The position numbers were made by a program, and so were the translations under genes. The notes beneath the pieces are model-generated. The model saw only the letters and a list, made by a program, of their open reading frames with translations, was not told the DNA's origin and did not search any database. Positions 48,250 to 59,447 of a stretch of 64,000 nt of DNA are shown here, in pieces. How positions within the stretch are numbered: the first letter of the stretch is position 1; each line of letters opens with the position of its first letter. The DNA lies in NCBI GenBank assembly GCA_025558095.1, contig JAIVFI010000025.1:372001-436000 (forward strand), written 5' to 3'. The DNA is from Hyaloraphidium curvatum. Lineage: Eukaryota > Monoblepharomycota > Hyaloraphidiomycetes > Hyaloraphidiales > Hyaloraphidiaceae.

Positions 48250-48801
48250 CGCGGCTAAGGCGATGCGGCGGACTGCGGGGTCGGCGGGGCTCCGCGGCCT
48301 TGTTAGGCGGGTCGGATTCGGGATGTGGTGACAAGGCCAAACAAAGGACGCACCACCAGGCGACCCCTCCAAGTCGATTGCGTCACACTCCGACACCGGA
48401 CAGGGGACATGCAGGCAGCAACCGATCGGATAGAAACCATCCCAGCCCATCCATTCACCATTACCAGCAACAAATATCCGGGCCGGCGGCCGAAATGTAC
48501 ACCCATCTACGCAACGAATCATGGCATCCGCGAAAGCGGCATCTCGTGTCCGATGGCCGCGCACACCGCGGGCCAGCATGCGCGTGCGCAGTGCGGGCCG
48601 CGGTGCGGGGCGGGGGGAGGGGGGGATCAGAGGCCGCGGGACTTCCAGACGGGGGTGTCCTTGATCTGCGCCCCAGAAGAGGGATGCGTGCGCGGCAGGG
48701 CGGGGGGCATGCAGGGGGTCGGGGAGGGAAGGAAGCAAGGCGCAGAAGGAAGGAGATGCGGGGCAGGCGAGGGCGGAAGAGGGGATCACGGGGATCAGTG
48801 A
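48250..48801. other. Intergenic region
   Basis: 552 bp. The distal part is G-rich on the plus strand (48590-48770). No gene seen. Confidence 0.5.
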
Positions 48802-49316
48802 TCAGATCAGCGGCGCCCCGGGGCCGGCACCGCGCACCTGCTCGGCGGTCGACTTGTTGACCCGCTCGGCGTCCCACTCCTCGATGTGGCCCTGGTTGGC
48901 GCGGATGCGCAGGTCCTGGTCCGACCGCAGCTTGTCGCTCATCTTGTAGATGGCGAAGATGGATGCGGCGCCGACGGGGATGGCTGCGGGGGCGGGTCAG
49001 ACGGGGCGCGGGGCGGCGTGCGGGTGCTGCGCACCGAGGGCGATGATCTCGTAGTTCTTCTTGAAGGCTGGGAGGGGCGGGAGGGGTGCGGAGGGGGGCG
49101 AGCGGGGGGTGTTGGGGAGGCGGGGACGGCGGGGTGCGGGGCGCGGGGGGCGGCGAGGGCGGCGCGCGGGCGGCGGGGAGCGGGGCGGCGGCGGCGGAGG
49201 GCGCGTCAGCGGGCTGCGGCGGCGGATGGACGGGCGCGCGGCGCGCGGGGGCCGTCCGGAGTTGCGCCGTGGCGCGACTCACCGGCGGGGCCAATCCAGC
49301 GTCCGATGACTCCCAT
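48802..49316 (-). CDS. 82-aa single-pass membrane protein, possibly mitochondrial
   Basis: Predicted exons 49316-49283, 49067-49035, 48983-48802. The product starts MGVIGRWIGPAAFKKNYEII, has one membrane helix (ALAIPVGAASIFAIYK) and a charged C-terminus (RIRANQGHIEEWDAERVN). Size, a short basic N-terminus and one helix recall small accessory subunits of ATP synthase or respiratory complexes, but no family was recognised. The first two exons (34 and 33 nt) were found by phase and splice signals only. Each join restores an Ala codon. Confidence 0.6.
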
Positions 49317-49928
49317 GGCGGCGGAGGGGCGGAGGTGGTACGGAAGGCGAAGAAGGAGGTCGGCGGTCGACGAGCAGATGCGGAGGTGATTGGAGGTGGC
49401 CTCGCCCTCAATGACTCAAGCTTTATAGTGGGAAAGGGAATGGAGTGGCCCTGAAACCGCTCTTGTGACTCAACGGGAGGCTGGGGTGCCACTACGTCAT
49501 CCAACTTCCCACCCGGATCACTGGGCTCCTGCACCATCTACGGCCAATTGGTCCACACCAAGCTTGTTGTTGGTGGTGCCTGCGACCGATCCGGTGCCCG
49601 GAGTGGGCCTGGCCCTCGTCTTGGAACCCCCTTCGCACCCAATGCCGCCGCAGCAGCGCCACGTCTGTCGCCTCCGCTTCCAGGAGCGCTGCCGCTCCGC
49701 ATCGCCATGAATTCTATAGCGCTGGGGACGGTGAAGGTCCTCGATTGGGCGGCGGATGGGCCACGCCTTGCCGGATGCCCTACAGTGCTCCCTCCGCCGA
49801 CTGGCGTTCACCGAGGCACGACATCTGAATCCCCGAACAACGAATGAATTCATAAAGGATAACAACGGAAAACGTGCCCCGGACGGCCCATGAACGCCCC
49901 ACGGCAAGCCGGCGCGGTCCGCACCGCC
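49317..49928. other. Intergenic region
   Basis: 612 bp holding the promoter of the 82-aa protein gene and the 3' UTR of the amine oxidase gene. No recognisable ORF. Confidence 0.5.
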
Positions 49929-51420
49929 TCACTTGCCAAGCACCTGCTCGAGCACCTCCCCCGCCGCCCTCTCCCCCTCCAGCATCGCCCCGTGCACATA
50001 CCCGCGGTGGTGCTCCCCCGTCCACTCCCCCGCCAGCCACACCCTGTCTCCCGCTGGCTCGCGGACCTCCGGCCCGGGCCGCTCGACGGAGCTGAACGAG
50101 TACGCGCCCAGCGAGAAGGGATCCGTCTTCCACGTCGAGGGCAACCACCGCACGGGGTCGGGCACCGCCTGCGCGCCGTAGGCTTCGCGGAACATGGCCA
50201 CCGACTCGGCGACCACGGCCTCGGTCTCAGTCTCGCACCGCAGGCCGACGTCGCCGTGCGTGAAAGCCAGCAGAACGGCGCCATCCCCGCCGGGACTGGC
50301 GATCCCTGCCGCGGCGGCATCCATCCAGTGCTCGGGCACCCGGATGCGCGCGCCGTCGCGGGGGACGAGGTTGATCTCGGCGACGTCCGCGGGCCAGAAG
50401 CGCCGGGGGAAGTGCAAAAAGAGCTTGGTGAGAGTGCCGGTGGGGAGGGAGGAGAAGGAATCGCGCTGGGCGGCGGGCAAGGGGGGGTTGAAGGCGATGG
50501 AGCCGGATTGGAGGACCGGGAAGGGGGCGGTGACGATCGCCGCCTTGGCCTGCGCGCGCAACGAAAGATCAGATCCAAAAAGCAAAAGAATGAAGCCGCA
50601 CGGAATTGGCACCCACCCTGTACTCTTTGCCGCCGACGGTCTTGAACGCCACGCCGTCCGGCGCACCCTCGCCGCCCCAGATAACCTCGCCCACGGGCTC
50701 GTTCAGGCGCACGTCCACCCCCCTCGCCTTCGCCAGCTCCTGCGGCACGCTCGCAAAGCCGCCTTCGACGAGCACGTACTCGGGCCCGAACTCCCCCTCG
50801 CCGATCGCCTCGAATCCGTCCGAAGCCATCTGCGAGAGGTAGCCCCCCTCGTTCAGCTCCGCGCTCATCCGGAAGAGCATCGTCGCGGCGTCGCTGGGCG
50901 CGCTGCCCTCGGCCTCGAGCTTGGCCCGGAGCATGTCCCAGGCTTCCTGGAGTGTGCGTCCGGGGGCCCCGAACTCGGCCCGGATGCGTTCGGCGTAGGC
51001 GCCCGCGGCCTCCTCGGCCCGCTCCATCTCCTCCCCCGGGATCCGCTCGAAGCCCGGCACAAGGAACCCCTCGCTGGCCCGGCCCTCGTCCTCGTGCTTG
51101 CCGATTTCGCCGTCCGCCTTGCCGGCGCCCTCGTCGCCGGCCCGCTTGCCCTCCTTCCGCATCTCGATCCCGAGCTCCTTCATCAGCGGCAGCAGCGGGT
51201 TGCCCCTGAGCCCCGTGACCCAGGCCCCGCCCATGTCGAACGGCCCGGGCGGCACGGGAAAGTCGGCGGCGGACGAGTTGAGCAGCCGGCCTCCGACCCT
51301 GTTCCTCGCCTCGACCACGATCACTTTCGGCTTGGAGGAGTGGCCGAGCAGCTTGGCGGCGGCCGCGACGCCGGCCATGCCGGCACCGAGCACGAGCACG
51401 TCGCACGATTCGATGGCCAT
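49929..51420 (-). CDS. Flavin-containing amine oxidase (polyamine oxidase-like)
   Basis: Predicted exons 51420-50617 and 50549-49929 (474 aa). The N-terminus has the FAD dinucleotide-binding motif DVLVLGAGMAGVAAA, then VIVVEARNRVGGRL and the flavin-contacting GAWVTG. The C-terminus has the second FAD motif RVWLAGEWTGEHHRGYVHGA. The protein lacks a clear signal peptide. This is the MAO/polyamine oxidase fold; the substrate could be spermine/spermidine or another amine. Shares a 289-bp divergent promoter with the MFS transporter gene, which might point to uptake and breakdown of one compound; that is inference only. Confidence 0.88.
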
Positions 51421-51709
51421 CCTTGACAGCCTTCGCAGAATGGTCGCTGGTGTCGATGTCAGCAACTCCACGTCGAGTCGCGATGATCGGCCGAGGGTCC
51501 GGCGGAGGATCGGATTGTCTTGTAGCAGCTTTCTCGGCCTTTGGACGCCGCGATTTATGCCTTCGGACGGGTGCCGTTGCGACGGCGCATAGCGCGGACG
51601 CGGATTCAGCCAGCCCGAACTCCGTTCCGTTGCCCCGCCCGCCGCCCGGTGGAGCAGCGGCTCAACGCCGAATACCCGATCGGGAGCACAAAAGGGCGGC
51701 GCCCGCGGC

Positions 51710-53366
51710 ATGGGCGAGGGACTGAGCCCGGAATCCGGCCCCGACGCCTTGGGTGACGGAAGGGACACTTCTTTCTCCCCGCAACCGGAGGCCAGCCCGG
51801 TAACGGCGAGGGCCGGCGAGGACTTGGCCCTTGCGACGAAAGCGGGGCAGGACATGGCGACGGCTTTGGAGGGGCAGTTGGTGGCGGGCCACGGGCCGCC
51901 CTCGCCATCTTTCCCCCTCGGCGCCCTCGGCGGAGCGCCGGAAAAGGAAATCCCGGACGAACAGGAACAGGCTCCCAGGGAGTCGATTTCGGGGGCGACG
52001 CTCGCGGAGGACAAGGACGCCGACGTCGAGGCCGGCGCCGGACCGCTCTCGCCTTCGAAGGGCGAGCTCGTTGACTTTCCCGAGGGCGGATGGATGGCCT
52101 GGCTGCAGGTCCTCATCCTCTGGACGACCGTCGGGTCTTCGATAGGCGTCTGCGTGAACCTGTTCGGGATCTATGTGGACTACTGGAACGAGAACGACAC
52201 CTTCCCCGGGACGAGCCTGCTCCAGCTCGGTTTCGTCATGTCGACCGCCGTGGGCATCTCCGTCATCGTCGGCCCTTTTGCCGGCCGCTTCGCCGAGCGC
52301 GGGCACTACCGCCTCGTCGGCACCGTCGGCGCGCTCCTCTTCCTCCTGGGCTGGACCCTCTCCGGGTCCGTCACCGCCGTGTGGCAGCTCTACCTCACCG
52401 TCGGCGTCCTCTTCGGCACCGGCTTCTCGATGCTCTTCACCGTCGCCGTCGTGCTCCCCTCGCACTACTTCCGCCGGCGGCGCGGTCTGGCCGTCGGCCT
52501 GGCCATCACCGGCACCGGCGTCTGGGGCTTCGCCTTCGGCCCGCTGACGTCGCTGATGCTCTCGACGATCGGATGGCGCTGGGCGTTCCGCGTGCAGGGA
52601 CTGGTGCTCGGGAGCCTGTGCACGTGCGCGGCGCTGCTGATGCGGCCGAGGGTGCCGCCGGACGAGGCGGGGGCGCCGTTCGTGGACCTGAGGATGTTCA
52701 AGAAGGTCGGGTTCTGGTGCTTGGCCGTCGTGCAAGCTTTCGAAGGCTTTTGGTTGGTGTTCTCGTCGGCTGATGCCCGACCTCGCACGAACTGACATGT
52801 CCGCATAAAGGTACTATAGCCTCTATTACTATCTCCCCGCGATCGGCACACACTACGGCGCGACGCCCCAGCAATCTTCCTTCCTGGTCTCGATCCTCAT
52901 GATCGCCGGCCTCGTCGGCCGCGTGGTCCTGGGCTTCGCCTTCGACCGGTGGGGCCACCTCAACGGCTTCACGGGCTCCTACGGGCTGGCCATCGTCTGC
53001 GTGCTGGCGTGGTGGCCGTTCGCGACGAGCTACGGGTCGCTCGCGGCGTTCGCAGCGGTCGTGGGGGTGTTCTTCGGCGGGTACGTCGCGATGCTCCTGA
53101 CGTCGATCGCGGACGTCCTGGGGACCGACGGGCTCGCGACCGCCACCGCGATGGTGTTCTTCTTCGGCATCTTTAGTCAGTTCCTGGGCGCGCCGATGGC
53201 GGGGCTGCTAGTGGACAAGAACACTTCGGAGGACGCCTCGGGGCAAAAGGCCGTGAACTACGTGCCCATGATGATGTGGAGCGGGGCAAGCATGGTGCCG
53301 GGCCTGGTGGCGCTGATGTACCTGCGGATGCGCGAGGCGGGGTGGAAGTGGGCGCGGATCGTGTGA
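51710..53366 (+). CDS. Major facilitator transporter, monocarboxylate-porter type
   Basis: Predicted exons 51710-52752 and 52811-53366 (532 aa). About 125 acidic cytosolic residues, then twelve membrane helices starting at EGGWMAWLQVLILWTTVGSS. The EGGWMAWLQV start, a GxxFG-rich first half (FGIYVDYW) and HYFRRRRGLAVGLAITGTGV are typical of fungal MCT-family (SLC16-like) transporters. Helix 7 onwards begins YYSLYYYLPAIGTHYGAT after the single intron. Substrate unknown; fungal relatives carry monocarboxylates, riboflavin or related acids. Confidence 0.88.
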
Positions 53367-53565
53367 TGGGCGGGCGGCAAAAGATGTCGACGCCCGGCTG
53401 CGTGGCTTCGTCGGTCCAATCGGCCGTACATCTCTTGATTTGTTCGTCGTCCACGCCGGACTGCAACGATGAGAGACGGACGGGAACGGCGGAAAGGGGA
53501 CGGTTTCGGTGCAGCAGCCAGCATGTTTCAATTCAGGTCATCCCCCGTGCCACCACCCCGCCCAG

Positions 53566-55032
53566 TCACGCCTCGGGCAGCCAGTCCCAGTTCTCCGGCT
53601 CGAACAGCTCCTTTCCCTTCCCCCTGCACACCGTCAGCGCGCCCTCCCTCGCCATCCCCGAGCGCGCGGACCCCCGCGCGACCATGGCCCGCGACGCGCA
53701 CCCCAGCACGGCGTCCTCGACCTGCGCGGCGAGCAGCGTGCGGCGGCCCGATACCGAGATCGGGTCGCGGGGGAAGCGGGATTCGGCGTCCCGGAGGAGG
53801 GAAGAGAGAGGGGGGTGGGACAGGAGGAGCGGGAGGAGGAGGACGGTGGGGGTCGAGTTGGTGCCCGGGGGTGCGCCGCGCGCCGAGACGAGGGCGTCGT
53901 GCAGCGCGCGCAGCCGGTCGGGCGGCGCGTCGGAAGATACGACGATGCAGGGCGGGGGTGGGGTGGGAGGGCTGTCGCCCTCCTCGTCGCCGCGGCCTGC
54001 CCAGAGGCTGCGGTCGAGCGAGGCAAAGTGCGCGCGGGCGGCGCGGGTCAGCACGGCGGCGGTGCGGGGGAGGTCCGCGGGGCTGAGAAGGGCGGCGGGG
54101 AGGAACGAGGAGAGGTACGGCGGGATCTCCTTCTCGGAGAAGCGCGGCGGCGAGGGCAATGCGCCGGGCGGGTCCTTGCCGGGGGGCGCCAGCTGGCGCG
54201 CGTCCCAGGCGGCCAGCCCGGCGTCGCCCAGGAATATGTGGGCGAGCAGGTCCATGGCCAGCTGGCGCACCCAGTCGGCGGGCCGCACGACGTAGGCGGC
54301 CTCGAGGGCCACCAGCTCGGGCGCCTCGCCGCCCAGCGACGTCGGCAGCCGCAGCGGGAACGGCACGCCGAAGGTGCCGACGAGCGACGTGTTGCCGATC
54401 GACCGCGGGTCCAGCACGACGGTCTCTGCGCACGCGAACGGGCGATGGGGCCACTGGCCGGGCGGCGGCGGGCGGCGCGCCGACTGCGCGTCCACCAGGC
54501 ACGGCACGCGCCAGTCCTTGAATGCGGGCTCGCTGGGCTTCAAGCTGGCGTTGTACTCCGGCGGCGGCAGGAAGCCGTCCGGGCCGTGGGCCCAGCCGCG
54601 GTCCGCGCCGCCCAGGATGTTCCACTCGGCCTCGAACAGCTCGCCGATGCGCACGGAGCCCTGGGCGGGGCGCGGCGCCACGCAGAGGTACGGCCGCACC
54701 ACGCGGCAGTTGAGGATGCGGCGGGCGGTCCACAGCAGCCGGAGCAGGGCGCGCAGCTGGTCGGGCGGGTGCAGCGGCGCCGCATCCCCCGGTGCGTCGA
54801 AGCACACGTGCGCGACGAGCGTGCAGCGCGCCGGCACGCCCTGCGACGGCAGCGCCGACGGCCGCGGGAACGGGCGGAACGGCCACTCGCCGCCGGGCCC
54901 GCTCGCGTTGGAGAGCGTCCACGGCCGCCCCGCGTCCAGCTCGGCCTCCCGCGGCCCCGCTCGCAGCCGCCACGCGACGAGCAGCGCGCACAGCAGCGCG
55001 AGCCCCCAGCGGCCACGCAGGCCGAGCGCCAT
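53566..55032 (-). CDS. Type II membrane protein resembling GDP-fucose O-fucosyltransferases
   Basis: Single exon, 488 aa. Short cytosolic start, signal anchor (WGLALLCALLVAWRL), then a lumenal domain with an early CTLVAHVCF strand and a late strand-helix pattern CIVVSSDAPPDRLRAL. The final part, LAAQVEDAVLGCASRAMVA, resembles the donor-binding end of O-FucT-like GT-B enzymes. That similarity is weak and partial. Pro/Arg-rich composition follows the high GC. Intronless. It could be another Golgi glycosyltransferase. Confidence 0.5.
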   Translation of the reverse strand: MALGLRGRWGLALLCALLVAWRLRAGPREAELDAGRPWTLSNASGPGGEWPFRPFPRPSALPSQGVPARCTLVAHVCFDAPGDAAPLHPPDQLRALLRLLWTARRILNCRVVRPYLCVAPRPAQGSVRIGELFEAEWNILGGADRGWAHGPDGFLPPPEYNASLKPSEPAFKDWRVPCLVDAQSARRPPPPGQWPHRPFACAETVVLDPRSIGNTSLVGTFGVPFPLRLPTSLGGEAPELVALEAAYVVRPADWVRQLAMDLLAHIFLGDAGLAAWDARQLAPPGKDPPGALPSPPRFSEKEIPPYLSSFLPAALLSPADLPRTAAVLTRAARAHFASLDRSLWAGRGDEEGDSPPTPPPPCIVVSSDAPPDRLRALHDALVSARGAPPGTNSTPTVLLLPLLLSHPPLSSLLRDAESRFPRDPISVSGRRTLLAAQVEDAVLGCASRAMVARGSARSGMAREGALTVCRGKGKELFEPENWDWLPEA

Positions 55033-55598
55033 CGCGGGACCGATCGGGCGTAATGCCGCGCCGTCAGTCAGTCACGGAAATGACTGCGGCGCCCGGGGGA
55101 CTGCACAACTGTGACCCTGAATCAGGGTCCGCTTCGGCTGCGCGAAGCTCGAATCGCGGAGATGCAGGCTGGCCGCAGCCTTTCCGCCGGGATGGAGGCG
55201 AGCCCGGGCCAGCGATCGTCCGCATCCGTCCGTCCGCGGCAGGGGGTGATCGGGTGGCGCGGCACGGCCTCCGGCGCTCGGCAGACGGGCCGGAACAATT
55301 GAGATTGTGTCCGAGGTCGCTCTCGGGGCGTCGGTTGCCGAGATTCGCGGTTTGGAATGGCAGTTGCTTCGGGCGATGATGACGCATCCTGAACCGTCCA
55401 GTCCGGGCGGTCCCCCCTCTCCCGGCGGATGAAGTAACCTACGACATGCGCTGATGGCTGTCATTCCGTGACGCCGAAGCAGGATGGACGGCCTGGATAT
55501 CCATTCGTCGGGCCGTGTGGTGTTTATTCAACGGACGACCTGGCCCCTCGCCCACCCTGGCCGCCCTTCCCGCTCCCTGCTCGCCCGGCCGATGCATC
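55033..55598. other. Divergent promoter region
   Basis: 566 bp between a minus-strand and a plus-strand gene. No recognisable ORF. Confidence 0.5.
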
Positions 55599-56354
55599 AT
55601 GGCTTCCATTTCCGATGCAGCGATCTATCTGCAAGAGGAAACTGTAATCCGGCGTCCGGCTTGCCACAGTCCAGTTTGCCAGTTTCGCTCGCGGTCCTTT
55701 GCCACATCAACGGCGCATCGTCCCGCTGTCACCCAAAGCTCTTCCGGAGCCAGAGCGGGCCTCACGGTCGATTATTGCCTCCGCCGCTACCCCCTCGGCA
55801 CAAGCATGGCGTCCCCGCGCCCCACCGCCCGCATCTCCCAGCTCTCCTCGCACCTCTGCGCCCCCCCTCCCCCGCTCTCCGCCTCGCCCACCGACGCGCC
55901 CTACGATTCGGAACCCGCCCCGGCGTCCGAATGGGACGCCGAGCTCGCGGAGCTCCGCCTCCGCCTCAAGATGGCGCGCGAGGTGCCCGCGTCGGACCCC
56001 GGCCGCGTGAGGCAGGCGCAGCAGGGCAAGCTGATGGTGCGCGACCGCGTGGCGGGGATGCTGGACGGGGGCAGCCTGGTGGAGATCGGGTCGATCGCGG
56101 GCAAAGGGACGTACGATGAGGAGGGGAACGTACGAGGGTTCACGAGGGCAAACTACGTCGCGGGGCGCGGGACGGTGGGGGGGAGGCCGGTGGTGGTGGG
56201 CGGAGACGACTTCTCGGTGAGGGGAGGACACGCGGACGGGGCCATCTGGCGCAAGGCGCAGTACACGGAGCAGATGGCGCGGGAGCTGCGGATCCCGCTC
56301 ATCAGGCTGCTCGACGGGAGCTCGGGGGGCGGCTCCGTGGCGAGCATCCTGAAA
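55599..56354 (+). CDS. Carboxyltransferase (acyl-CoA carboxylase beta-like), N-terminal half
   Basis: From ATG 55599 (first residues like a mitochondrial presequence, with FRSRSFATSTAHRP) or ATG 55806. The frame encodes ELRLRLKMAREV, GKLMVRDRVAGMLDGGS, VVGGDDFSVRGG, and the conserved LIRLLDGSSGGGSVASILK, then loses similarity after 56354. This is the N-domain of the biotin-dependent carboxyltransferase family (MCC/PCC beta type). The expected continuation, YSYIPPSVKMEHMVKLL, occurs at 60808. No GT donor in the needed phase lies at the junction; the nearest is GTGTGA at 56465, which would add about 37 unrelated residues. Confidence 0.7.
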
Positions 56355-57732
56355 AGATGGATTCGGATATGTGTAGGCCGATTGGTCGACCGATCCGGTG
56401 GGCAGAGTGGGGTGGGTGCTGTCCAAGCAGTCGAAACCCCCAGCGAACCCCCGCCCCGCCCGGCGTGTGATTACATACTCGCGGAAGATTCCTAGCTTCA
56501 TTTCATTGCTTCCTTTAGATTATGTGTTCCCGCCGGGAATTCGAGGCTTTTCATTCTCGGTCGTTCAGCAGACGTAATTGCCCCTCGAACGCGCCCGATC
56601 CCGCGCCCCCCTCCCTCCCGCGCTGCCCCCGAGCGCGAAGCGACGTCCACGGTTTCCATCTGCGCCCGAAATGGATGCCGAATCCGGGCCACTGGGCCGG
56701 CGCCGTCGCCCGGAACACCCGAGATGGCGCCGTCCCTAGGAACCGCCGTCCCTCGTGATCCAGCCACGTCGGGACGATGCCGTCGTCCCCCGAGACGCCG
56801 TTGACGGCGGTGAGCACCTCTAAAGGCCGACGGCAGCGCCAAAGATGGGAATCATGACGCGTCCGAGCAGGTTAAGGTGCCTGGTAGACGTCCCTTCGGC
56901 GACGACTGTCCGCCGCGTTCCTGCCCGAGTACGCACCGCAGCGACGATGCAGGCGGTCAAGTCACATTCCGTAGGTATTGCCACCGTCGGATCCGGCCCC
57001 GCGGGTAGGTTGCCGACGTGTTTCCGTCCCCAGGTGCTCGCCCGTGCGGAAACGTGCTCGCGGGACAGGAAGGCGGCCTCCAAGAGCCGCGGGCCCGACC
57101 TTTCGACGTGAAATCACGACACTTGCCGTCCAGTATCGTCAGATTGGCATCCCGACAGAGCCCCGCGGAGTTGGTCGCCCGGGGGCGATGACGGTGCGCG
57201 AGGCGCGACGCTGCCGTGGCCAAACGGCCCCGAGGATGCCCCGACGGCGGCGGAACCGGCGAGCTCTGCCACCATCAGGAACCTCCCGGGACCGTGACCG
57301 CGGCGTCGGGGCACCGGCGGGGGAACGGGGCGGCGACGTCCCACGAAATGGGACGCCGTCTGGCGCACGGGGGAGAGCCGCCACCGGGTTGCCTGCCCGG
57401 CAGGGGGCGTTTGGAAGCTGCTTCTTTCGGCTTTTGAGCCCGCTTGCCAAGTTCCGGGGCGCTTGTTAGGGACGCCCGCGGGGATAACAGAGATGGCGCG
57501 CGTGGATGCGACCACCAATCATTTTCGAAGCTTCATCTTCGAAGCTTCGCGCGCAGGACAAGCGCAGCGAAGCGCGGCTCGCTGGAACCGCCGGCAAAAG
57601 GCAGCGCAGGCCCTTGGAAGCGAGGAAAGAAGCTCAGCGTTTTCAATTCGGACGAGCAGGAGGCAGAAGGGCCCAGAGCGTGCACGTTCAAAGTCAAATC
57701 AGCAGCTCTACAACTCACCCTCGTCCTCCTTC
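56355..57732. other. Left part of the segment separating the carboxyltransferase halves
   Basis: 1.4 kb without a clear gene. A minus-strand frame at 56817-56551 encodes a protein-like stretch (VPTWLDHEGRRFLGTAPSRV, then PGFGIHFGRRWKPW) that may be a gene relic. No terminal repeats were found by eye. Confidence 0.4.
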
Positions 57733-59230
57733 CTAGCGTCGCGCGCCGCCTCCCTCGACCGCCTCAGATCCTTCGCAGTCTTCAACCTGCTGGGCAACCT
57801 CCGAGACGTCGGTGCGGGAAGGGTCGGGGGGAGCGAAGAAGGAGCGATGCTGGGCTGCGGGCGAAAGAGGGGAGAGTTGAGGATCGAAGCTGCACGTGGT
57901 ACGTCAGAGAAGGCCAGTTGACAACCAGCTGGAGCGACTTACTGTTCTCCAGATCCTCCGTCTCGTCGTCAGACGAGCGGTCGAGGGTGTACAACGAGCG
58001 ACGGCCCAGGTCGTCGTCGTCCAAGTGCGGTGCCTTGCGTTTGCGGATGGGCGGCTTGAAGAAGGAGGCAGGAAGGCGAGGGTCAAGATCTCGTCGACCT
58101 CCCCGCTGTCGAACCTGCCCACCTCCGGGTTTTGCTCGCGGGTGTTTGTCTCCAGGTCTTGCTCGTTGTCGCTCTGCTCCGGGTCGTGCGTCTCGTCAAA
58201 GTCATCTGCAAAGAGAGCGATGATCAGCAGGGAGACTGTCGACGACAGGGGCGCTCACCGAAGGGGACGAAAGCCAAGCGCTCCAGCCCGGCCGCGATCT
58301 GGTGCATCACAGACTGGCCTTGCGGGGCTGCCTGTCGACGGGCTCCGGGGCCGCGCTTGCGACGCTCGTCTGGGAACATGTCCGGGCCGAGGAAGAGGCG
58401 GTCGCCGACCTCGGGGCCCTCGTGCGCGATGAAGGCCCTGAGCTCCTTCTCGGTCCTGGTCGAGCGCGTTTCCTTGAAGGCCTTGATGAAGAACTGCGAA
58501 GGAAACGAAGATCAGCGCGCGGTCGGGTCTGTGCCGACGCCCCACCTCAGCCGCTGCATGCCGCGGGACCTGCTTGGTCTTCTTGACGAGGTCCAGGAGC
58601 GGCTTGGCTGCACGAGCGTCGGGGTCGATGCCCATGTCGCGAAAGGTGCGACGCCTGTGGTCGTTTTCGCCGACCAGCTCGGTCTTCAGGAACTCCTTGT
58701 CAATCATCTTGTGGCCCGGGTAGGCGCGCCGCGCTCGAGCCGAGAGGGGCCCGCCGCGGCGGATGCTGGAGGGCCTTTCGGCCTTGTCTGCAGGCTGCAA
58801 CGAACGAAGCTTCAGATCACGGTGGGAACAAGCGGGGCGGCGTGCTGCTCACGTTGAGGTGGTCGAGGTGTGCCATCTCATGGACCATCTTCAGCTCCAC
58901 AAGGTTCTCGAACTCGACTTCTTCGTCCTCGTCGGCGTACATCTCGGGCATCAGGCGACAGCCGCAGTCGGCGGGATTCGCGAGGCCGATGACACAAGGA
59001 AAGAAGCCTTTGTCGTGCGGGTGTGCTGCCTGGAGGATTCGCGCCATCTCGCCGAACTTGTACCGGTGGTAAGAGTGGTCTTCGGCCGCGGCCGCGAGGA
59101 CGAGGAGCCTGCGAGCGGCTTCGCGGTTGGCGGACCGTGCCGAGCCATCGCGGATCGAGGAGGGCGGTGCGGCGCTCGCGCGCCCCTTGCCCTTGGCGCC
59201 CGCGGCGGCGGCGAGAAGCTGAGACGACAT
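57733..59230 (-). CDS. Unknown protein with HEMAHLDH motif, nested in the carboxyltransferase gap
   Basis: Predicted exons 59230-58853, 58794-58570, 58493-58259, 58205-58123, 58054-57943, 57854-57733 (384 aa, phases close). Basic N-terminus, then FGEMARILQAAHPHDKGFFP, a DCGC pair, an acidic patch and LVELKMVHEMAHLDHLN. HExxH followed by a third His resembles a zinc-metalloprotease helix, but no protease family is recognised and it may be chance. The middle is charged and helical (KELRAFIAHEGPEVGDRLFL). The end is disordered and acidic with RSFFAPPDPSRTDV. Exon joins rest on splice signals only. Confidence 0.55.
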
Positions 59231-59447
59231 TTTGGCGGAGGGTAGCGGCACTCTTGGAGGTGAGGTGAGGTGAGGAGATTCTCGGTTTTGTGAGGACCGA
59301 TTACTCAGCGGTCGCGCCTTTGTCGCACCCCGAAGGGCGCGAACCATCGTACGGTTTTGGTCGCGAATCGCCTTCGCGAACCATGCCTATATATGGCCCG
59401 AGATCCAAGGGGCAGCCCGCAACCGCTCGCCCCCCACGCGCTCCACC
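59231..59447. promoter_or_regulatory. 217-bp divergent promoter of the two nested genes
   Basis: Separates two ATG codons on opposite strands. A TATATATG-like stretch lies near 59388-59395, 55 bp before the plus-strand start. Confidence 0.45.

Noticed and set aside
55599-56494. Treating the carboxyltransferase N-half ORF, to its stop at 56492-56494, as a complete small protein
   Set aside because: After GGGSVASILK the translation is unrelated low-complexity sequence; the C-half at 60807 continues the family exactly.
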